Positions 45,858-54,943 of a stretch of 64,000 nt of DNA are shown here, in pieces. Both the position numbers and the translations under genes were made by a program. The stretch lies in contig NZ_AWGD01000024.1 in the NCBI RefSeq assembly GCF_000495795.1, positions 1 to 64,000 of the forward strand, given 5' to 3'. The stretch's first letter is position 1. The number at the start of each line of letters is the position of its first letter. The DNA is from Asticcacaulis sp. AC460 (lineage in GTDB: Bacteria; Pseudomonadota; Alphaproteobacteria; Caulobacterales; Caulobacteraceae). The notes beneath the pieces were generated by a model, which saw only the letters and a list, made by a program, of their open reading frames with translations, had not been told where the DNA came from and made no database searches.

Positions 45858-46429
45858 GCTGTGCCCCGGTGTTAACCGTGAGCCTTAACCAAGAGTGTTA
45901 CTGTTCGGATAAGGAAAGGCCTTGTGGTGAAAGGAACCGGCGTTATTTTTGCGCTGCAAACGATTTTGGGCGTTAGGACTTGGACTGCAGACCCTGCTTC
46001 AGTCGGGAACCTCGTCCGGCAAGGACAGAAGCGGAAGGACGAGGAATTCCGGATGGCTGATCCTCCACGCGAAGCGCTCTAATTGATATTGCTTCAGGCT
46101 ATGCTCCGTCCCTTCCTTCAACCGGAATTCCGTGCCTTCCGTGCACGCCGCCGCAGGCGGCGCTTCAGTGTTTTCCGTGTTCCTCTTAATAGCCTCCGGT
46201 TTGTCTGAGGGTTTTAAGAGGAACACGGAACACACGGAAGCCGCTACGCGGCACCACTGAAAACACGGAATTCGGGATGCTCCTATACATATGAGACAGG
46301 TCATACCATCGGTAGGAAGGCGCTTCGCGCGGGAGAACGGTCAACCGGAATTCCATGTCGTGCCGACTCTTTCCATGCCGTGGTTCCCCCTTGGGAAAAG
46401 CCAGGCTGCACGGACCAAGGCCGTTTTGG
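45858..46429. other. 572-bp intergenic region with family C-like palindrome
   Basis: No convincing gene. A leftward frame of 101 codons is just translation of the repeat. Two direct TTAACC motifs (45872-45877 and 45885-45890) lie upstream of the pdeA-like start. The M16 peptidase ends at 46430 and a palindrome occupies 46125-46273. Confidence 0.5.
46125..46273. repeat. Nested palindrome, divergent family C (C3)
   Basis: Outer arms GAATTCCGTG (46125-46134) and CACGGAATTC (46264-46273) enclose inner arms TTCCGTGTTCCTCTTAA (46173-46189) and TTAAGAGGAACACGGAA (46214-46230), plus a small GCCGCCGCAGGCGGC hairpin. It shares the repeated CACGGA unit with C1 and C2. Confidence 0.8.
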
Positions 46430-47674
46430 CTACGCCGCCAGGGTCATGGTTTTGGGGCCCAGCAGGGCCGAGGCGCCGGGTTGGGAAGCGACAGCGCCGC
46501 CGACGCGGACCAGGTCGTCGCGAGTCACCGCCGCGATGTCCACGGCGACCTCGTCCAGCGTAAAGACCTTGTCAAACACCGACATCTGGCTGGCAAAGGC
46601 CGCGGCGCGCGAACCCGCGCCTTCGAAGTTCAGGAACAGCGAGGTGGTGAACTGGGCCTTTGCCCGCTCCAGCTCCGACGGCTTCGGATCGGCCGCCAGT
46701 TCGGTCAGAACGCGGCGGATCAGTTCGCTCAGCGGCGCGACATCCTTGGGCGCGCAACCGGCATAGACGCCGAACACGCCGCCGTCACGATACGGCGTGG
46801 TGTAAGAGTCGATCGCGTAGGCCAGGCCCCTCGCCTCACGCGCTTCCTGGAACAGGCGCGATGCCATACCGCCGCCCAGGATTTCTCCGAACAGCCGCAG
46901 CGGAATGATGTCCGGATCGGTGCGGCCGATGGCGTCGAAACCGAGCGTCAGGTTGGCCTGTTCGATGCGGCGCTTCTGGACGGCATGGCCGGGGGTGAAG
47001 CGCAGGACATCGGGTGCCGCGAAGCCGGCATGTGGCGCAACCGGGCCGATCAGCGGTTTGGCGGCGGCGAAGACCTCTTCGGCCGTGACGCCGCCCGAGA
47101 TGCAGATGACGATGCGGTGCGGCGCGTACAGCGTGCCGGCAAAGTCGCGCAAAGGTTCCGGTTTCGCCGGGTTCAGGCTTTTGCGGCTGCCCAGGATCGG
47201 CCGGCCAAGGGCCTGGTCCTGGAACATGGCTGTCTGCAGCAGGTCGAAAACATGGTCGTCCGGTGTGTCGAAAGCTTCCAGGATTTCCTGGGCGATGACC
47301 TTCTTTTCGCGTTGCAGTTCGGTGCGGTCCAGTTGCGGCCGGAACATCAGGTCAGTGACGATCTCCAGCGCCAGGGGGAGCAGCGACGACAGGCCGCGGA
47401 CTTCGAACCGGGTGTGTTCGTAGCCGGTCGAGGCGTTGATGCTGCCACCCTTGTGTTCGATGGCTTCGGCCAGGGCGCGGGCGTCGCGGCCGCCGGCGCC
47501 TTTGAATACCATGTGTTCCAGCAGGTGGGCCCAGCCCGATTGCGCCTCGGTTTCGAAGCGCGCCCCGCCGTGAATGAGGGCGTTGAGGGCAAAGGTCTTG
47601 ACGCCGGGCATTGGGTCAACCAGCAAGCGCAGGCCGTTGTCGAACGTATAAAGGCGTTGTCCGTCCAGAATCAT
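46430..47674 (-). CDS. M16 family zinc metallopeptidase
   Basis: 414 aa, single-subunit mitochondrial-processing-peptidase-like protein. Inverted Zn motif HLLEH (50-54), with the third ligand expected in the REKKVIAQEILE helix about 75 residues later. The C-terminal half keeps the substrate-loop region RGLAYAIDSY of the inactive M16 repeat. Its start overlaps the SURF1 stop by four bases (ATGA), so it is the distal gene of the oxidase cluster. It is probably a cytosolic or periplasmic oligopeptidase; no signal peptide is seen. A direct role in oxidase assembly is not established. Confidence 0.94.
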   Translation of the reverse strand: MILDGQRLYTFDNGLRLLVDPMPGVKTFALNALIHGGARFETEAQSGWAHLLEHMVFKGAGGRDARALAEAIEHKGGSINASTGYEHTRFEVRGLSSLLPLALEIVTDLMFRPQLDRTELQREKKVIAQEILEAFDTPDDHVFDLLQTAMFQDQALGRPILGSRKSLNPAKPEPLRDFAGTLYAPHRIVICISGGVTAEEVFAAAKPLIGPVAPHAGFAAPDVLRFTPGHAVQKRRIEQANLTLGFDAIGRTDPDIIPLRLFGEILGGGMASRLFQEAREARGLAYAIDSYTTPYRDGGVFGVYAGCAPKDVAPLSELIRRVLTELAADPKPSELERAKAQFTTSLFLNFEGAGSRAAAFASQMSVFDKVFTLDEVAVDIAAVTRDDLVRVGGAVASQPGASALLGPKTMTLAA

Positions 47675-48369
47675 AGTTTCCGCATGCGTTGGATCACGAA
47701 GGCGATGTACATGCCCAAAAGGGTCAGGGCCAGGGCGAACCAGGTCAGGGCGTATTCGAGGTGACGATTGCTCAGTTCAGCGGTCAGGTGCCCCTGCTCC
47801 AGGTCTTCGACCGAAACGCCGGACGGCGCCTGGTCCAGCATGACGAAATAGTCTTCGCGCAGATCGGGCGCGCGCAGGAACGGCCCCATTTCCAGCGGCG
47901 AACGCCAGTACCAGTCATTACGGATCGGATCGTTCATTGGTGTGACCAGGCCGGCCTTGTCATAGGCGCGCAATCGGCCGACCGGGTGTTCGATGGTCAG
48001 GGACGGCTGGAGCCGGGTTTCGGCAAAGCCCAGTTCGACCAGGATGCTCCTGTCGCCGGCCGGACAGGCCACGAGCAGGCGATAGCCGGGCTTGCCGTTG
48101 CTGAGGCTGTTCATGTGGATGATCATTTCCGGCGACACGTCACACCGCGTCAGGGCGACCGAGCGCCAGGCCGGTTTCTTTGAGGCCAGCACCTTGTCCA
48201 GCGGCTGCGGCGCCTGGGCCTGGGTGCTGGCCAATTCGGCGAGCAGACCCTTTTTCCACATCAGACGCTGGACCTGCCAGGCGCCAAGGCAGTTGAGGAT
48301 GACGAAGGCCACCGCCACCGCGATGGTCAATCCCTTGGGCATGGCTTGGACGAAACGGGAGAGGCTCAT
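47671..48369 (-). CDS. SURF1 family oxidase assembly protein
   Basis: 232 aa with helices near both ends (about 13-32 and 205-226) and a periplasmic domain between. Family marks are LGAWQVQRLMWKK, LVELGFAE and the C-terminal NRHLEYALTWFALALTL. SURF1 proteins help heme a insertion into subunit I of aa3 oxidases. The position next to DUF983 and ctaE is typical. The stop overlaps the M16 start; its own ATG follows the DUF983 stop by two bases (TGAGAATG). Confidence 0.93.
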   Translation of the reverse strand: MSLSRFVQAMPKGLTIAVAVAFVILNCLGAWQVQRLMWKKGLLAELASTQAQAPQPLDKVLASKKPAWRSVALTRCDVSPEMIIHMNSLSNGKPGYRLLVACPAGDRSILVELGFAETRLQPSLTIEHPVGRLRAYDKAGLVTPMNDPIRNDWYWRSPLEMGPFLRAPDLREDYFVMLDQAPSGVSVEDLEQGHLTAELSNRHLEYALTWFALALTLLGMYIAFVIQRMRKL

Positions 48370-48371
48370 TC

Positions 48372-48722
48372 TCAGTCTCTTACCTTGTGACGAATCTGGA
48401 CGGCGACCATCAGGCCCTTCAGGACCGGCATCAGGGCCAGGGCCAGGACGACCGCAAAGGCCGGCCAGACGGACAGTAACATAACCGGGCTCCAGTTCCA
48501 GGCCAGGAAACTGACCAACAGGCCAATACAGGCGGCAAAACCGGCGATCAGAATGACAAAGACGACGGGACCGTCTCCGGTATCCGCCGCCTTGAAATCC
48601 GCGGCGCAGACCGCACAGGCCTGCGCCACCTTGAGATAGGATGTGAACAGCTTACCCTTGCCACAGATCGGGCAACGCCCGAACGCCGCTGCGATGAAGC
48701 CGGCCCCGCCCTGCGTTGTCAA
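48372..48722 (-). CDS. DUF983 family zinc-ribbon membrane protein
   Basis: 116 aa. Start taken at TTG 48722, which overlaps the ctaE stop (TTGA) and puts the Zn ribbon at the usual distance from the N-terminus. CPICGKGKLF and CAVCAADF supply four Cys; two membrane helices follow (about 52-75 and 78-101). DUF983 proteins are regularly encoded between oxidase subunit III and SURF1 and are thought to help oxidase maturation; the mechanism is unknown. Confidence 0.88.
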   Translation of the reverse strand: MTTQGGAGFIAAAFGRCPICGKGKLFTSYLKVAQACAVCAADFKAADTGDGPVVFVILIAGFAACIGLLVSFLAWNWSPVMLLSVWPAFAVVLALALMPVLKGLMVAVQIRHKVRD

Positions 48723-49594
48723 TGCGGCGCGCCGCCGAAGACAACGTAGACGAAGGCGAACAGGAAGAGCCAGACCACGTCAACGAAGTGCCAGTACCAG
48801 GCGGCGGCTTCGAAGCCGAAGTGCTTTTGCGGCGTGAAGTGGCCAGCCAGCAGGCGGAACAGGCAGACGATCAGGAAGATGGTCCCGATCAGGACGTGGG
48901 CGCCGTGGAAGCCGGTGGCCATGAAGAAGGACGAGCCGTACAGGCCGGCATTGGCCGATTCTTCGCTGAAGAATTCGTGGTGGTGGATGATCTGGAAGTA
49001 TTCATAGGCCTGGACCGCGGTGAAGGTGGCGCCCAGGATGATGGTCAGGATCAGACCCCACTTTACGCCTTCGCGGTCGCCTTCGGTCAGGGCGTGGTGC
49101 GCCCAGGTGGCGGTCGTGCCCGAGGTCAGCAGAAGAAGGGTGTTGAGCAGCGGCAGGTGCCACGGATCGATGGTTTCGACGCCGTGCGGCGGCCAGGTCG
49201 ACCAGGCCTGACGGACTTCCTCGATGGCGGAATGGTCGCCGGCGCGGTGCGTGTTGAACAGCGCCATTTCGAAGAAGATCCAGAACCAGGCCACAAAGAA
49301 CATGACTTCGGAGGCGATGAACATGATCATGCCGTAGCGCAGGCCGATCTGGACGACCGGGGTATGGTCGCCGGCCTTGCTTTCCTTGATGACGTCGCGC
49401 CACCAGAAGACCATGGTCAGCAGGATGCCGGTAATGCCGACGGCGAACAGCCACCAGCTACCCTTTTCGAAGCCGAAAAGACCCTGCAGCCACATGACGA
49501 GGCCCAGGCCCCAGCACACCGCGGACGCCGAACCCATCAGGGGCCACGGCGAAGGATTGATGATGTGATAGTCGTGTTTGACGCCGTGGGCCAT
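48719..49594 (-). CDS. ctaE: Cytochrome c oxidase subunit III
   Basis: 291 aa, seven membrane helices, aa3-type oxidase core subunit without metal centres. Conserved: MAHGVKHDYHIINPSPWPL at the N-terminus, the carboxylate in SEVMFFVAWFW, WPPHGVETIDPWHLPLLNT, GFHGAHVLIGT, and the C-terminal AAAWYWHFVDVVWLFLF. It follows ctaG by 138 bases, a gap with no gene but an imperfect hairpin on the leftward transcript near 49700-49735. Confidence 0.97.
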   Translation of the reverse strand: MAHGVKHDYHIINPSPWPLMGSASAVCWGLGLVMWLQGLFGFEKGSWWLFAVGITGILLTMVFWWRDVIKESKAGDHTPVVQIGLRYGMIMFIASEVMFFVAWFWIFFEMALFNTHRAGDHSAIEEVRQAWSTWPPHGVETIDPWHLPLLNTLLLLTSGTTATWAHHALTEGDREGVKWGLILTIILGATFTAVQAYEYFQIIHHHEFFSEESANAGLYGSSFFMATGFHGAHVLIGTIFLIVCLFRLLAGHFTPQKHFGFEAAAWYWHFVDVVWLFLFAFVYVVFGGAPH

Positions 49595-49732
49595 TCTCGT
49601 TCAACTCACCTCGGTAACGCGCCCGGGAGCGCGCGGAAATGCTAATATTCGGCCTTTAGCCGGATGGTTCCGTTTAGGCCAGTTCTTTTTCAAAGACAAT
49701 GCGAAGCAGCCACCAAAATGGCCGCTTTTGCG

Positions 49733-50260
49733 TTACTTTTTTGCCGCTTTCGACTCGAAAAACGTATAGGACAGGGTTACGTCGCGCACCTTGCGCGTGT
49801 CGATGTTTTTCAGCATCTCCGGATCGAGGAAATAGACCATCGGGAAGGTCTTCGATTCCCCCGCCTGAAGCGTCTGGTCATCGAAGCAGAAGCATTGAAG
49901 TTTGCGGTAGAACGGCCCCATGGTCTCGGGCAGGACGTTGAACACGGCGCGGCCGGTGATCGCATGATCGGCGGTGTTGGTGACGGTGAAGTACATCATC
50001 GCCGTCTTGCCGATGCGGACGTCCTGATAGGGTTTTTCCGCTTTGAAGGTCCAGGGAATGTCACGGGTATTGGTGTCGAACCGGACCCGGACGATGACGT
50101 CGGTCGCCACTTCGGGCGCCTTGGTCGCGCGCATGGCCGTGCCGTCGAATCCGGTCAGGTTGCAGAAGGCGCGGTACAATGGCACGCTGGCAAAGGCCAG
50201 GCCGCCCATGAAGGCCACGGCCGCCACCAGCCACAGAACGACCTTGGTATTCCGTTTCAT
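49733..50260 (-). CDS. ctaG: Cytochrome c oxidase assembly protein CtaG/Cox11
   Basis: 175 aa with one N-terminal membrane anchor (about 7-27) and a periplasmic Cu-binding domain. It delivers Cu to the CuB site of subunit I. The Cu motif KLQCFCF and an additional Cys near the membrane (LYRAFCNLTGFDGT) are intact, as is TFPMVYFLDPEM. The start is one base after the stop of the small upstream gene (TGATATG). Confidence 0.96.
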   Translation of the reverse strand: MKRNTKVVLWLVAAVAFMGGLAFASVPLYRAFCNLTGFDGTAMRATKAPEVATDVIVRVRFDTNTRDIPWTFKAEKPYQDVRIGKTAMMYFTVTNTADHAITGRAVFNVLPETMGPFYRKLQCFCFDDQTLQAGESKTFPMVYFLDPEMLKNIDTRKVRDVTLSYTFFESKAAKK

Positions 50261-50261
50261 A

Positions 50262-50465
50262 TCAGTGCGTAGCGGGCGCGGCCGAACTTACCGCCGCGGC
50301 CTGGCTTTTCAGGGCGTTGAGCTTTTCAATTTTCGTGTTGCGGCCCATCTGGATCATGGTCACAAAAAAGACCAGCACCACGAAGACCAGCAGGCCGCCG
50401 GCGATAAAGTAGTTACGCCGCGATTGCGCCGCCAGGTAGGCCTTCTTGCCGTTGTCGTTGGTCAT
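50262..50465 (-). CDS. Small single-helix membrane protein of the oxidase operon
   Basis: 67 aa: a polar N-terminus (MTNDNGKKAYLAAQSRRN), one helix (about 19-40) and a charged then Ala-rich tail. Small proteins of this plan sit between ctaB and ctaG in many alphaproteobacteria and are presumed assembly or accessory factors; the function is not proven. The start overlaps the ctaB stop (ATGA), so it is translationally coupled. Confidence 0.82.
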   Translation of the reverse strand: MTNDNGKKAYLAAQSRRNYFIAGGLLVFVVLVFFVTMIQMGRNTKIEKLNALKSQAAAVSSAAPATH

Positions 50466-51466
50466 GACATCACGCCTTTGATCAGGTGTTCGACCAGGAG
50501 GGTGGCGAACAGCGCCGTCAGGTAGAAAATCGAATAGGCGAACAGGTTGCGCGCCGAAAGGGCTTCCTTCTTAACATCGTAAAGGCTGTTTTCGCCACCT
50601 TCGGGGTGGTCTCCCGCCCGCGACAGATAGACGCGCAGGGCGAAATAGATGAAGACCGCGCCGCCGACCACCGAAACGAAACCGTAAACCAGGCCGCCCA
50701 GGCCCGTGGCGATCGGCAGGCAGGCCACCGGCGCCATGACCAGCGAATAAAGCAGTATCTGCAACCGGGTCGATTTGGCGCCCTTGGCCACGGGCATCAT
50801 GGGGATGCCAGCTTTTGCGTAGTCTTCGGCGGTGTAGAGCGCGAGGGCCCAACTGTGCGGCGGGGTCCACAGGAAGATGATGGCGAACAGGATCCAGGCT
50901 TCCCAGGGTGCGGCGCCCGTCGCGGCCGCCCAGCCGATGACCGGCGGGAAGGCGCCGGCAGCACCGCCGATGACGATGTTCTGCGGCGTCCGGCGCTTCA
51001 GCACCAGGGTGTATAGGACGACATAATAGACAATGGTCATGGCCAGGAGCGCGGCGGCCAGGCCATCCGGGAAGGCGATCCACATCATGAAGACCGACAG
51101 GAAGGCCAGGACGCCGCCGAAGGTCAGGGCGTCATTGCGCGTCACCCGGCCGGCGGCGACGGGGCGCAGCTTGGTACGGCGCATCAGGGCGTCAGTTTCG
51201 CCTTCCAGCGCCATGTTCAGCGCTCCGGCAGCGCCGGCGCCCAGGGCGATACACAGGATGGCGATAAAGGCCAGGAAGGGGTGGATCGGCTTACCGGCGA
51301 TAATCAGTCCGGTCAGGGCGGTGAACACCACCAGCGACATGACCCGCGGCTTGAGCAACTGGAAATAGTCCCCGGGCGAGCCGCGCAGCGCCTGGGAGGC
51401 ATAGGCCTGCTTCAGGTCGGTGGCGATGTCGAGCGGCGCCTCTGGCTTAGCGGGTTTCTTGCTCAT
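50462..51466 (-). CDS. ctaB: Protoheme IX farnesyltransferase (heme O synthase)
   Basis: 334 aa UbiA-superfamily membrane prenyltransferase making heme O from heme B and farnesyl diphosphate for aa3 oxidase. It has nine or so helices. The first Asp/Asn-rich motif region is NMALEGETDALMRRTKLRP and the second substrate region lies in FLWTPPHSWALALYTAEDYAKAGIPMMPV. The N-terminal 30 residues are a variable extension. It is separated from ctaD by 359 bases holding a family A palindrome. Confidence 0.96.
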   Translation of the reverse strand: MSKKPAKPEAPLDIATDLKQAYASQALRGSPGDYFQLLKPRVMSLVVFTALTGLIIAGKPIHPFLAFIAILCIALGAGAAGALNMALEGETDALMRRTKLRPVAAGRVTRNDALTFGGVLAFLSVFMMWIAFPDGLAAALLAMTIVYYVVLYTLVLKRRTPQNIVIGGAAGAFPPVIGWAAATGAAPWEAWILFAIIFLWTPPHSWALALYTAEDYAKAGIPMMPVAKGAKSTRLQILLYSLVMAPVACLPIATGLGGLVYGFVSVVGGAVFIYFALRVYLSRAGDHPEGGENSLYDVKKEALSARNLFAYSIFYLTALFATLLVEHLIKGVMS

Positions 51467-51528
51467 CTTATCTCTACGTAGAAGGCAGGGCTGTCACATA
51501 CGATCAGTCACCGGCTCAATATACCATC

Positions 51529-51712
51529 TTATACCTCCCCGCTATGCGGGGAGGTGGATCATTTGCGGTCAGCAAATGAGACGGTGGGGGATTTGGCCCT
51601 CTGAAAGTCCGGTTCCTGTGCCGTACGCTTCAAGATTTGGCGCCAAGAAATCCCCCCTCCGTCTGCTGCGCTCCGCTTGCAGACACCTCCCCCGCATAGC
51701 GGGGGAGTATAA
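51529..51712. repeat. Family A repeat, full palindrome variant (A5)
   Basis: Arms 51529-51556 and 51684-51712 are near-perfect inverted copies (core ACCTCCCCGCTATGCGGG). A second nested pair, GACGGTGGGGGATTT and AAATCCCCCCTCCGTC, lies inside. The element sits between ctaD and ctaB, so it may separate or attenuate expression of the two parts of the oxidase cluster. The remaining ctaD-ctaB spacer holds nothing else recognisable. Confidence 0.85.
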
Positions 51713-51825
51713 AAATTAAGGCGTTCCTAGTTCAGTGGTTCATAATATCCGCAAGCGATAGCTCTGACGTAGAAAGGGGGTGAAGCGAACTTCACCCCCT
51801 GATCCGTTCTGGTTCCGAAGACGAC

Positions 51826-53517
51826 CTAGTGGTGGTCGTCTTCCTTGATGACCGGCAGTTCCGAGAACTGGTGGTACGGCGGCGGCGAGGACAGGGTCCA
51901 TTCCAAGGTCGTGGCGCCTTCGCCCCACGGATTGGCTTCGGCCGGACGGCGGCGAATGATCGATTCGACCAGCATGATCAGGAAGATGATCACGCCGACC
52001 AGGGTAATGGCGTAGCCAATGGTCGAAATCTGGTTCCAGTAGGTGAAGCCGGTCGGATAGTCGACATAGCGCCGCGGCATACCTTGCAGACCCAGGAAGT
52101 GCTGCGGGAAGAAGATCAGGTTCACGCCGACGAACATCACCCAGAAGTGGGCGGTGCCGAGGAAGGCGTTGTACTTGATGCCGAACATCTTTTCGTACCA
52201 GTAGTAGAAACCGGCGAAGATCGAGAAGACGGCGCCCAGCGACAGAACGTAGTGGAAGTGGGCCACCACATAATAGGTGTCGTGCAGGGAGTAGTCGATG
52301 GGGGCGTTCGACAGGACCACGCCGGTGACGCCGCCCACGGTGAACAGGAAGATGAAGCCGATCGCCCATTGCATCGGGACAGAGAAGGTGATCGAGCCGC
52401 CCCACATGGTGGCGATCCACGAGAAGACCTTAACCCCGGTGGGCACCGCGATGACCATGGTGGCCAGCACGAAATAGGCGCGCAGATCGAAACTCATGCC
52501 CACCGTATACATGTGGTGTGCCCACACGACGAAGCCGACGACACCGATGGCCACCATGGCGTAGGCCATGGCCAGGTAACCGAAGACGGGCTTTTTCGAG
52601 AAGGTGGCGACGATGTGCGAGATGATGCCGAAGCCCGGCAGGATCAGGATGTAGACTTCCGGGTGGCCGAAGAACCAGAACAGGTGCTGGTACATGACGG
52701 GGTCACCGCCGCCGGCGGCCTGGAAGAAGGAGGTGTTGAAGTTACGGTCCGTCAGCAGCATGGTGATGGCGCCGGCGAAGACGGGCAGCGACAGCAGCAG
52801 CAGGAAGGCGGTGACCAGCACCGACCAGGCGAACAGCGGCATGCGGTGCAGGGTCATGCCCGGGGCGCGCATGTTGAAGATGGTGGTGATAAAGTTGATG
52901 GCGCCCAGGATCGACGAAGCGCCCGACAGGTGGAAGCTGAGGATCACGAGGTCGAAGGCCTGGCCGGGTGAACCGGCGTGGGTCGACATGGGCGGGTACA
53001 TGGTCCAGCCGCCGCCGAAGCCATGCTGGCCGGCGCCGGGACCCGACGGGGTGAACAGCGACACGCAGAGCAGTATCCACGAGGCAACCAGGAGCCAGAA
53101 CGAGATGTTGTTCAGACGCGGAAAGGCCATGTCCGGCGAACCGATCATGATCGGCACGAACCAGTTGCCGAAGCCGCCGATCATGGCCGGCATAACCATG
53201 AAGAAGATCATGATAACGGCGTGGGCGGTGACGAACGAATTATAGGCGTGCTTTTGCGCGGCCGGATTGGTCAGGTCGAACAGGCCCAGGGCATCCAGCA
53301 TCGAGCCCTTGGCAAAAATCTGAAGACCCGGCTCATACAGTTCCCACCGGATAAAGCCCGACAGCGCGCCGCCGACCAGACCCGCCATGATGGCGAAGCC
53401 CAGATAGAGGGTGCCGATATCCTTATGGTTCGTGGTGAAGAACCAGCGGTCGAAGAAGCCCGGTTTGTGGTCGTGATCATCGTGGTGATGATCGTGAGAG
53501 GCGGCGACGGTAGCCAT
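51826..53517 (-). CDS. ctaD: Cytochrome c oxidase subunit I
   Basis: 563 aa, 12 helices, catalytic subunit with heme a and the heme a3/CuB centre. The His-rich N-terminus ([20 protein letters not shown]) precedes [13 protein letters not shown]. The His-Tyr crosslink region is [18 protein letters not shown], followed by [17 protein letters not shown] and the heme ligand region [14 protein letters not shown]. Proton-channel residues typical of A1-type oxidases (NGQ-like D-channel entrance, K-channel Lys region) appear conserved. It lies 25 bases downstream of ctaC. Confidence 0.98.
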   Translation of the reverse strand: MATVAASHDHHHDDHDHKPGFFDRWFFTTNHKDIGTLYLGFAIMAGLVGGALSGFIRWELYEPGLQIFAKGSMLDALGLFDLTNPAAQKHAYNSFVTAHAVIMIFFMVMPAMIGGFGNWFVPIMIGSPDMAFPRLNNISFWLLVASWILLCVSLFTPSGPGAGQHGFGGGWTMYPPMSTHAGSPGQAFDLVILSFHLSGASSILGAINFITTIFNMRAPGMTLHRMPLFAWSVLVTAFLLLLSLPVFAGAITMLLTDRNFNTSFFQAAGGGDPVMYQHLFWFFGHPEVYILILPGFGIISHIVATFSKKPVFGYLAMAYAMVAIGVVGFVVWAHHMYTVGMSFDLRAYFVLATMVIAVPTGVKVFSWIATMWGGSITFSVPMQWAIGFIFLFTVGGVTGVVLSNAPIDYSLHDTYYVVAHFHYVLSLGAVFSIFAGFYYWYEKMFGIKYNAFLGTAHFWVMFVGVNLIFFPQHFLGLQGMPRRYVDYPTGFTYWNQISTIGYAITLVGVIIFLIMLVESIIRRRPAEANPWGEGATTLEWTLSSPPPYHQFSELPVIKEDDHH

Positions 53518-53542
53518 GGATAAGGTCTCTCTATACTTTTAT

Positions 53543-54595
53543 TCAGTTTGCAGCCGGCGCAGCAGCGGCAGGCGCGGCGGCAGGCGACGAAGAAGGTTGC
53601 GCGGCGGCAGGCGCGGCCGCTGGGGTCGCGGCAGCTTCAGCCGGAGCTGCCTGGGCCGAAGCGGCGTCATCCGCCTGTGCCGAAGCCGCAGCATCGGCGG
53701 CGGCCTGGGCCGCGGCAGCCGTAGCCGCCTTTTCTTCGGCGGCGATCATGGCGCGGGTCTTGCCACCCTGGGCGACGATGAATTTATCAAAATCGGCTTC
53801 GGACACGACCTGAACTTCGATGGGCATGTAGGCGTGGTCCTGGCCGCACAGCTCCGAGCACTGGCCATAGTATGTACCGATCTTGTCAGCCTTGAACCAC
53901 AGGCTGTTCAGGCGGCCGGGCACGGCATCAACCTTGACGCGGAAGGCGGGGACGGTCCAGGCATGGATAACGTCGTTGGCAGTAACCTGGACGTGGACGA
54001 CCTTACCGACGGGCACAACCAGCTTGTTGTCGGTAGCCAGCAGGTACGGCACTTTGGCGGCCTCGGCCTTCTTGAGGTCGGCGGCTTCCGGCAGCAGGCG
54101 GGCTTCGATGCCTTCGACGCCCAGTTCCGGATAGTCGTAAGCCCAGTACCACTGGTTACCGGTCGCCTTGACCACCACGTCGGGGGTCGGCACGTCATTG
54201 AACTTCTTCAGCAGCGGCATCGAGAAACAGGCAATGACCACCAAGATGATGATCGGCACGACGGTCCAGATGATCTCGATCAGGGTGTTGTGCGAGAACT
54301 TGGCCGGGGTCGGATTGGCCTTGCGGTTGTAGCGGATGGCAATCCAGACCAGCAGGGCCAGGACGAACAGCGAAATGACGGTGATGATCGGGAACAGCAG
54401 ACCGTTGTAGAACCAGTCAACCTCATGACCCAGTTCAGTCACGTTCGGCTGCAGACCCATTTCCTTGTCAGTCGGCTGACCGATCAGCGGCTCGGCGGCG
54501 GCGGACATCGCCAGCACGCCGCTCAGCGTCAAGGTGGCTACAGCCCCGCACGCGGCCTTCATCAGCCCGTTCATGCCCATTCGCCCAAATCCCAT
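53543..54595 (-). CDS. ctaC: Cytochrome c oxidase subunit II with Ala/Pro-rich tail
   Basis: 350 aa from ATG 54595 (GAGG nine bases before). Signal peptide 1-34, two helices (about 64-87 and 106-128), then a periplasmic CuA domain: His211, Cys246, Glu248, Cys250, His254 and Met257 (GQCSELCGQDHAYMP). The aromatic WYWAYDYPE patch is the cytochrome c electron entry. It is unusual in having about 60 residues after the domain composed almost only of Ala, Pro, Ser and Gln (from about 288). No cytochrome c domain is fused. It is first in the oxidase cluster, divergent from tldD with 348 bases between; that spacer has no gene. Confidence 0.97.
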   Translation of the reverse strand: MGFGRMGMNGLMKAACGAVATLTLSGVLAMSAAAEPLIGQPTDKEMGLQPNVTELGHEVDWFYNGLLFPIITVISLFVLALLVWIAIRYNRKANPTPAKFSHNTLIEIIWTVVPIIILVVIACFSMPLLKKFNDVPTPDVVVKATGNQWYWAYDYPELGVEGIEARLLPEAADLKKAEAAKVPYLLATDNKLVVPVGKVVHVQVTANDVIHAWTVPAFRVKVDAVPGRLNSLWFKADKIGTYYGQCSELCGQDHAYMPIEVQVVSEADFDKFIVAQGGKTRAMIAAEEKAATAAAAQAAADAAASAQADDAASAQAAPAEAAATPAAAPAAAQPSSSPAAAPAAAAPAAN

Positions 54596-54834
54596 AATTC
54601 TGGCCTCATCTTGCGGCCGGACGCGGTGCACTGTGCGTCCCAACCTTTACCGTAATAGACATTTGACCGACGCCAGCCCCGGCAACGATTCGCGCAGCCA
54701 CGCCTGGCCGCTGCCCGCCGGGCCGCCCGATCAGAAACGATCCCATAATGCGTTCGCGGGCAATTGCAAAGGGCAAAAAAAGGATTTCCGGGTTTTGAAC
54801 AGGGTCTTTGCGGCAAATCCAGCGCGTGCAGGCT

Positions 54835-54861
54835 TTGACTGCGCGCAAGGTGCGCTACTTT
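54835..54861 (+). promoter_or_regulatory. Candidate housekeeping promoter for tldD
   Basis: TTGACT (54835-54840) and GCTACTTT (54854-54861), with 14 bases between TTGAC and GCTA, fit the Caulobacter sigma-73 pattern TTGAC-N10-14-GCTANAWC in its core. It lies about 80 bases before the tldD start. Confidence 0.45.
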
Positions 54862-54943
54862 GTCGCGGAAAGGCGCGGAAAAATTGCGCTTTGCCATGGT
54901 CATACGGTGCGGGCACGCCTAAATAGAACCGACAGTTACATAT

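Noticed and set aside
45872-45890. Paired TTAACC motifs upstream of the pdeA-like gene as a CtrA box
   Set aside because: The spacing is TTAA-N9-TTAA instead of N7, so it does not fit the CtrA consensus.
45999-46304. 101-codon leftward frame between the pdeA-like and M16 genes
   Set aside because: It is translation of the palindromic repeat C3 (repeated NTENTE/TEGTE-like words), with no ribosome-binding site.
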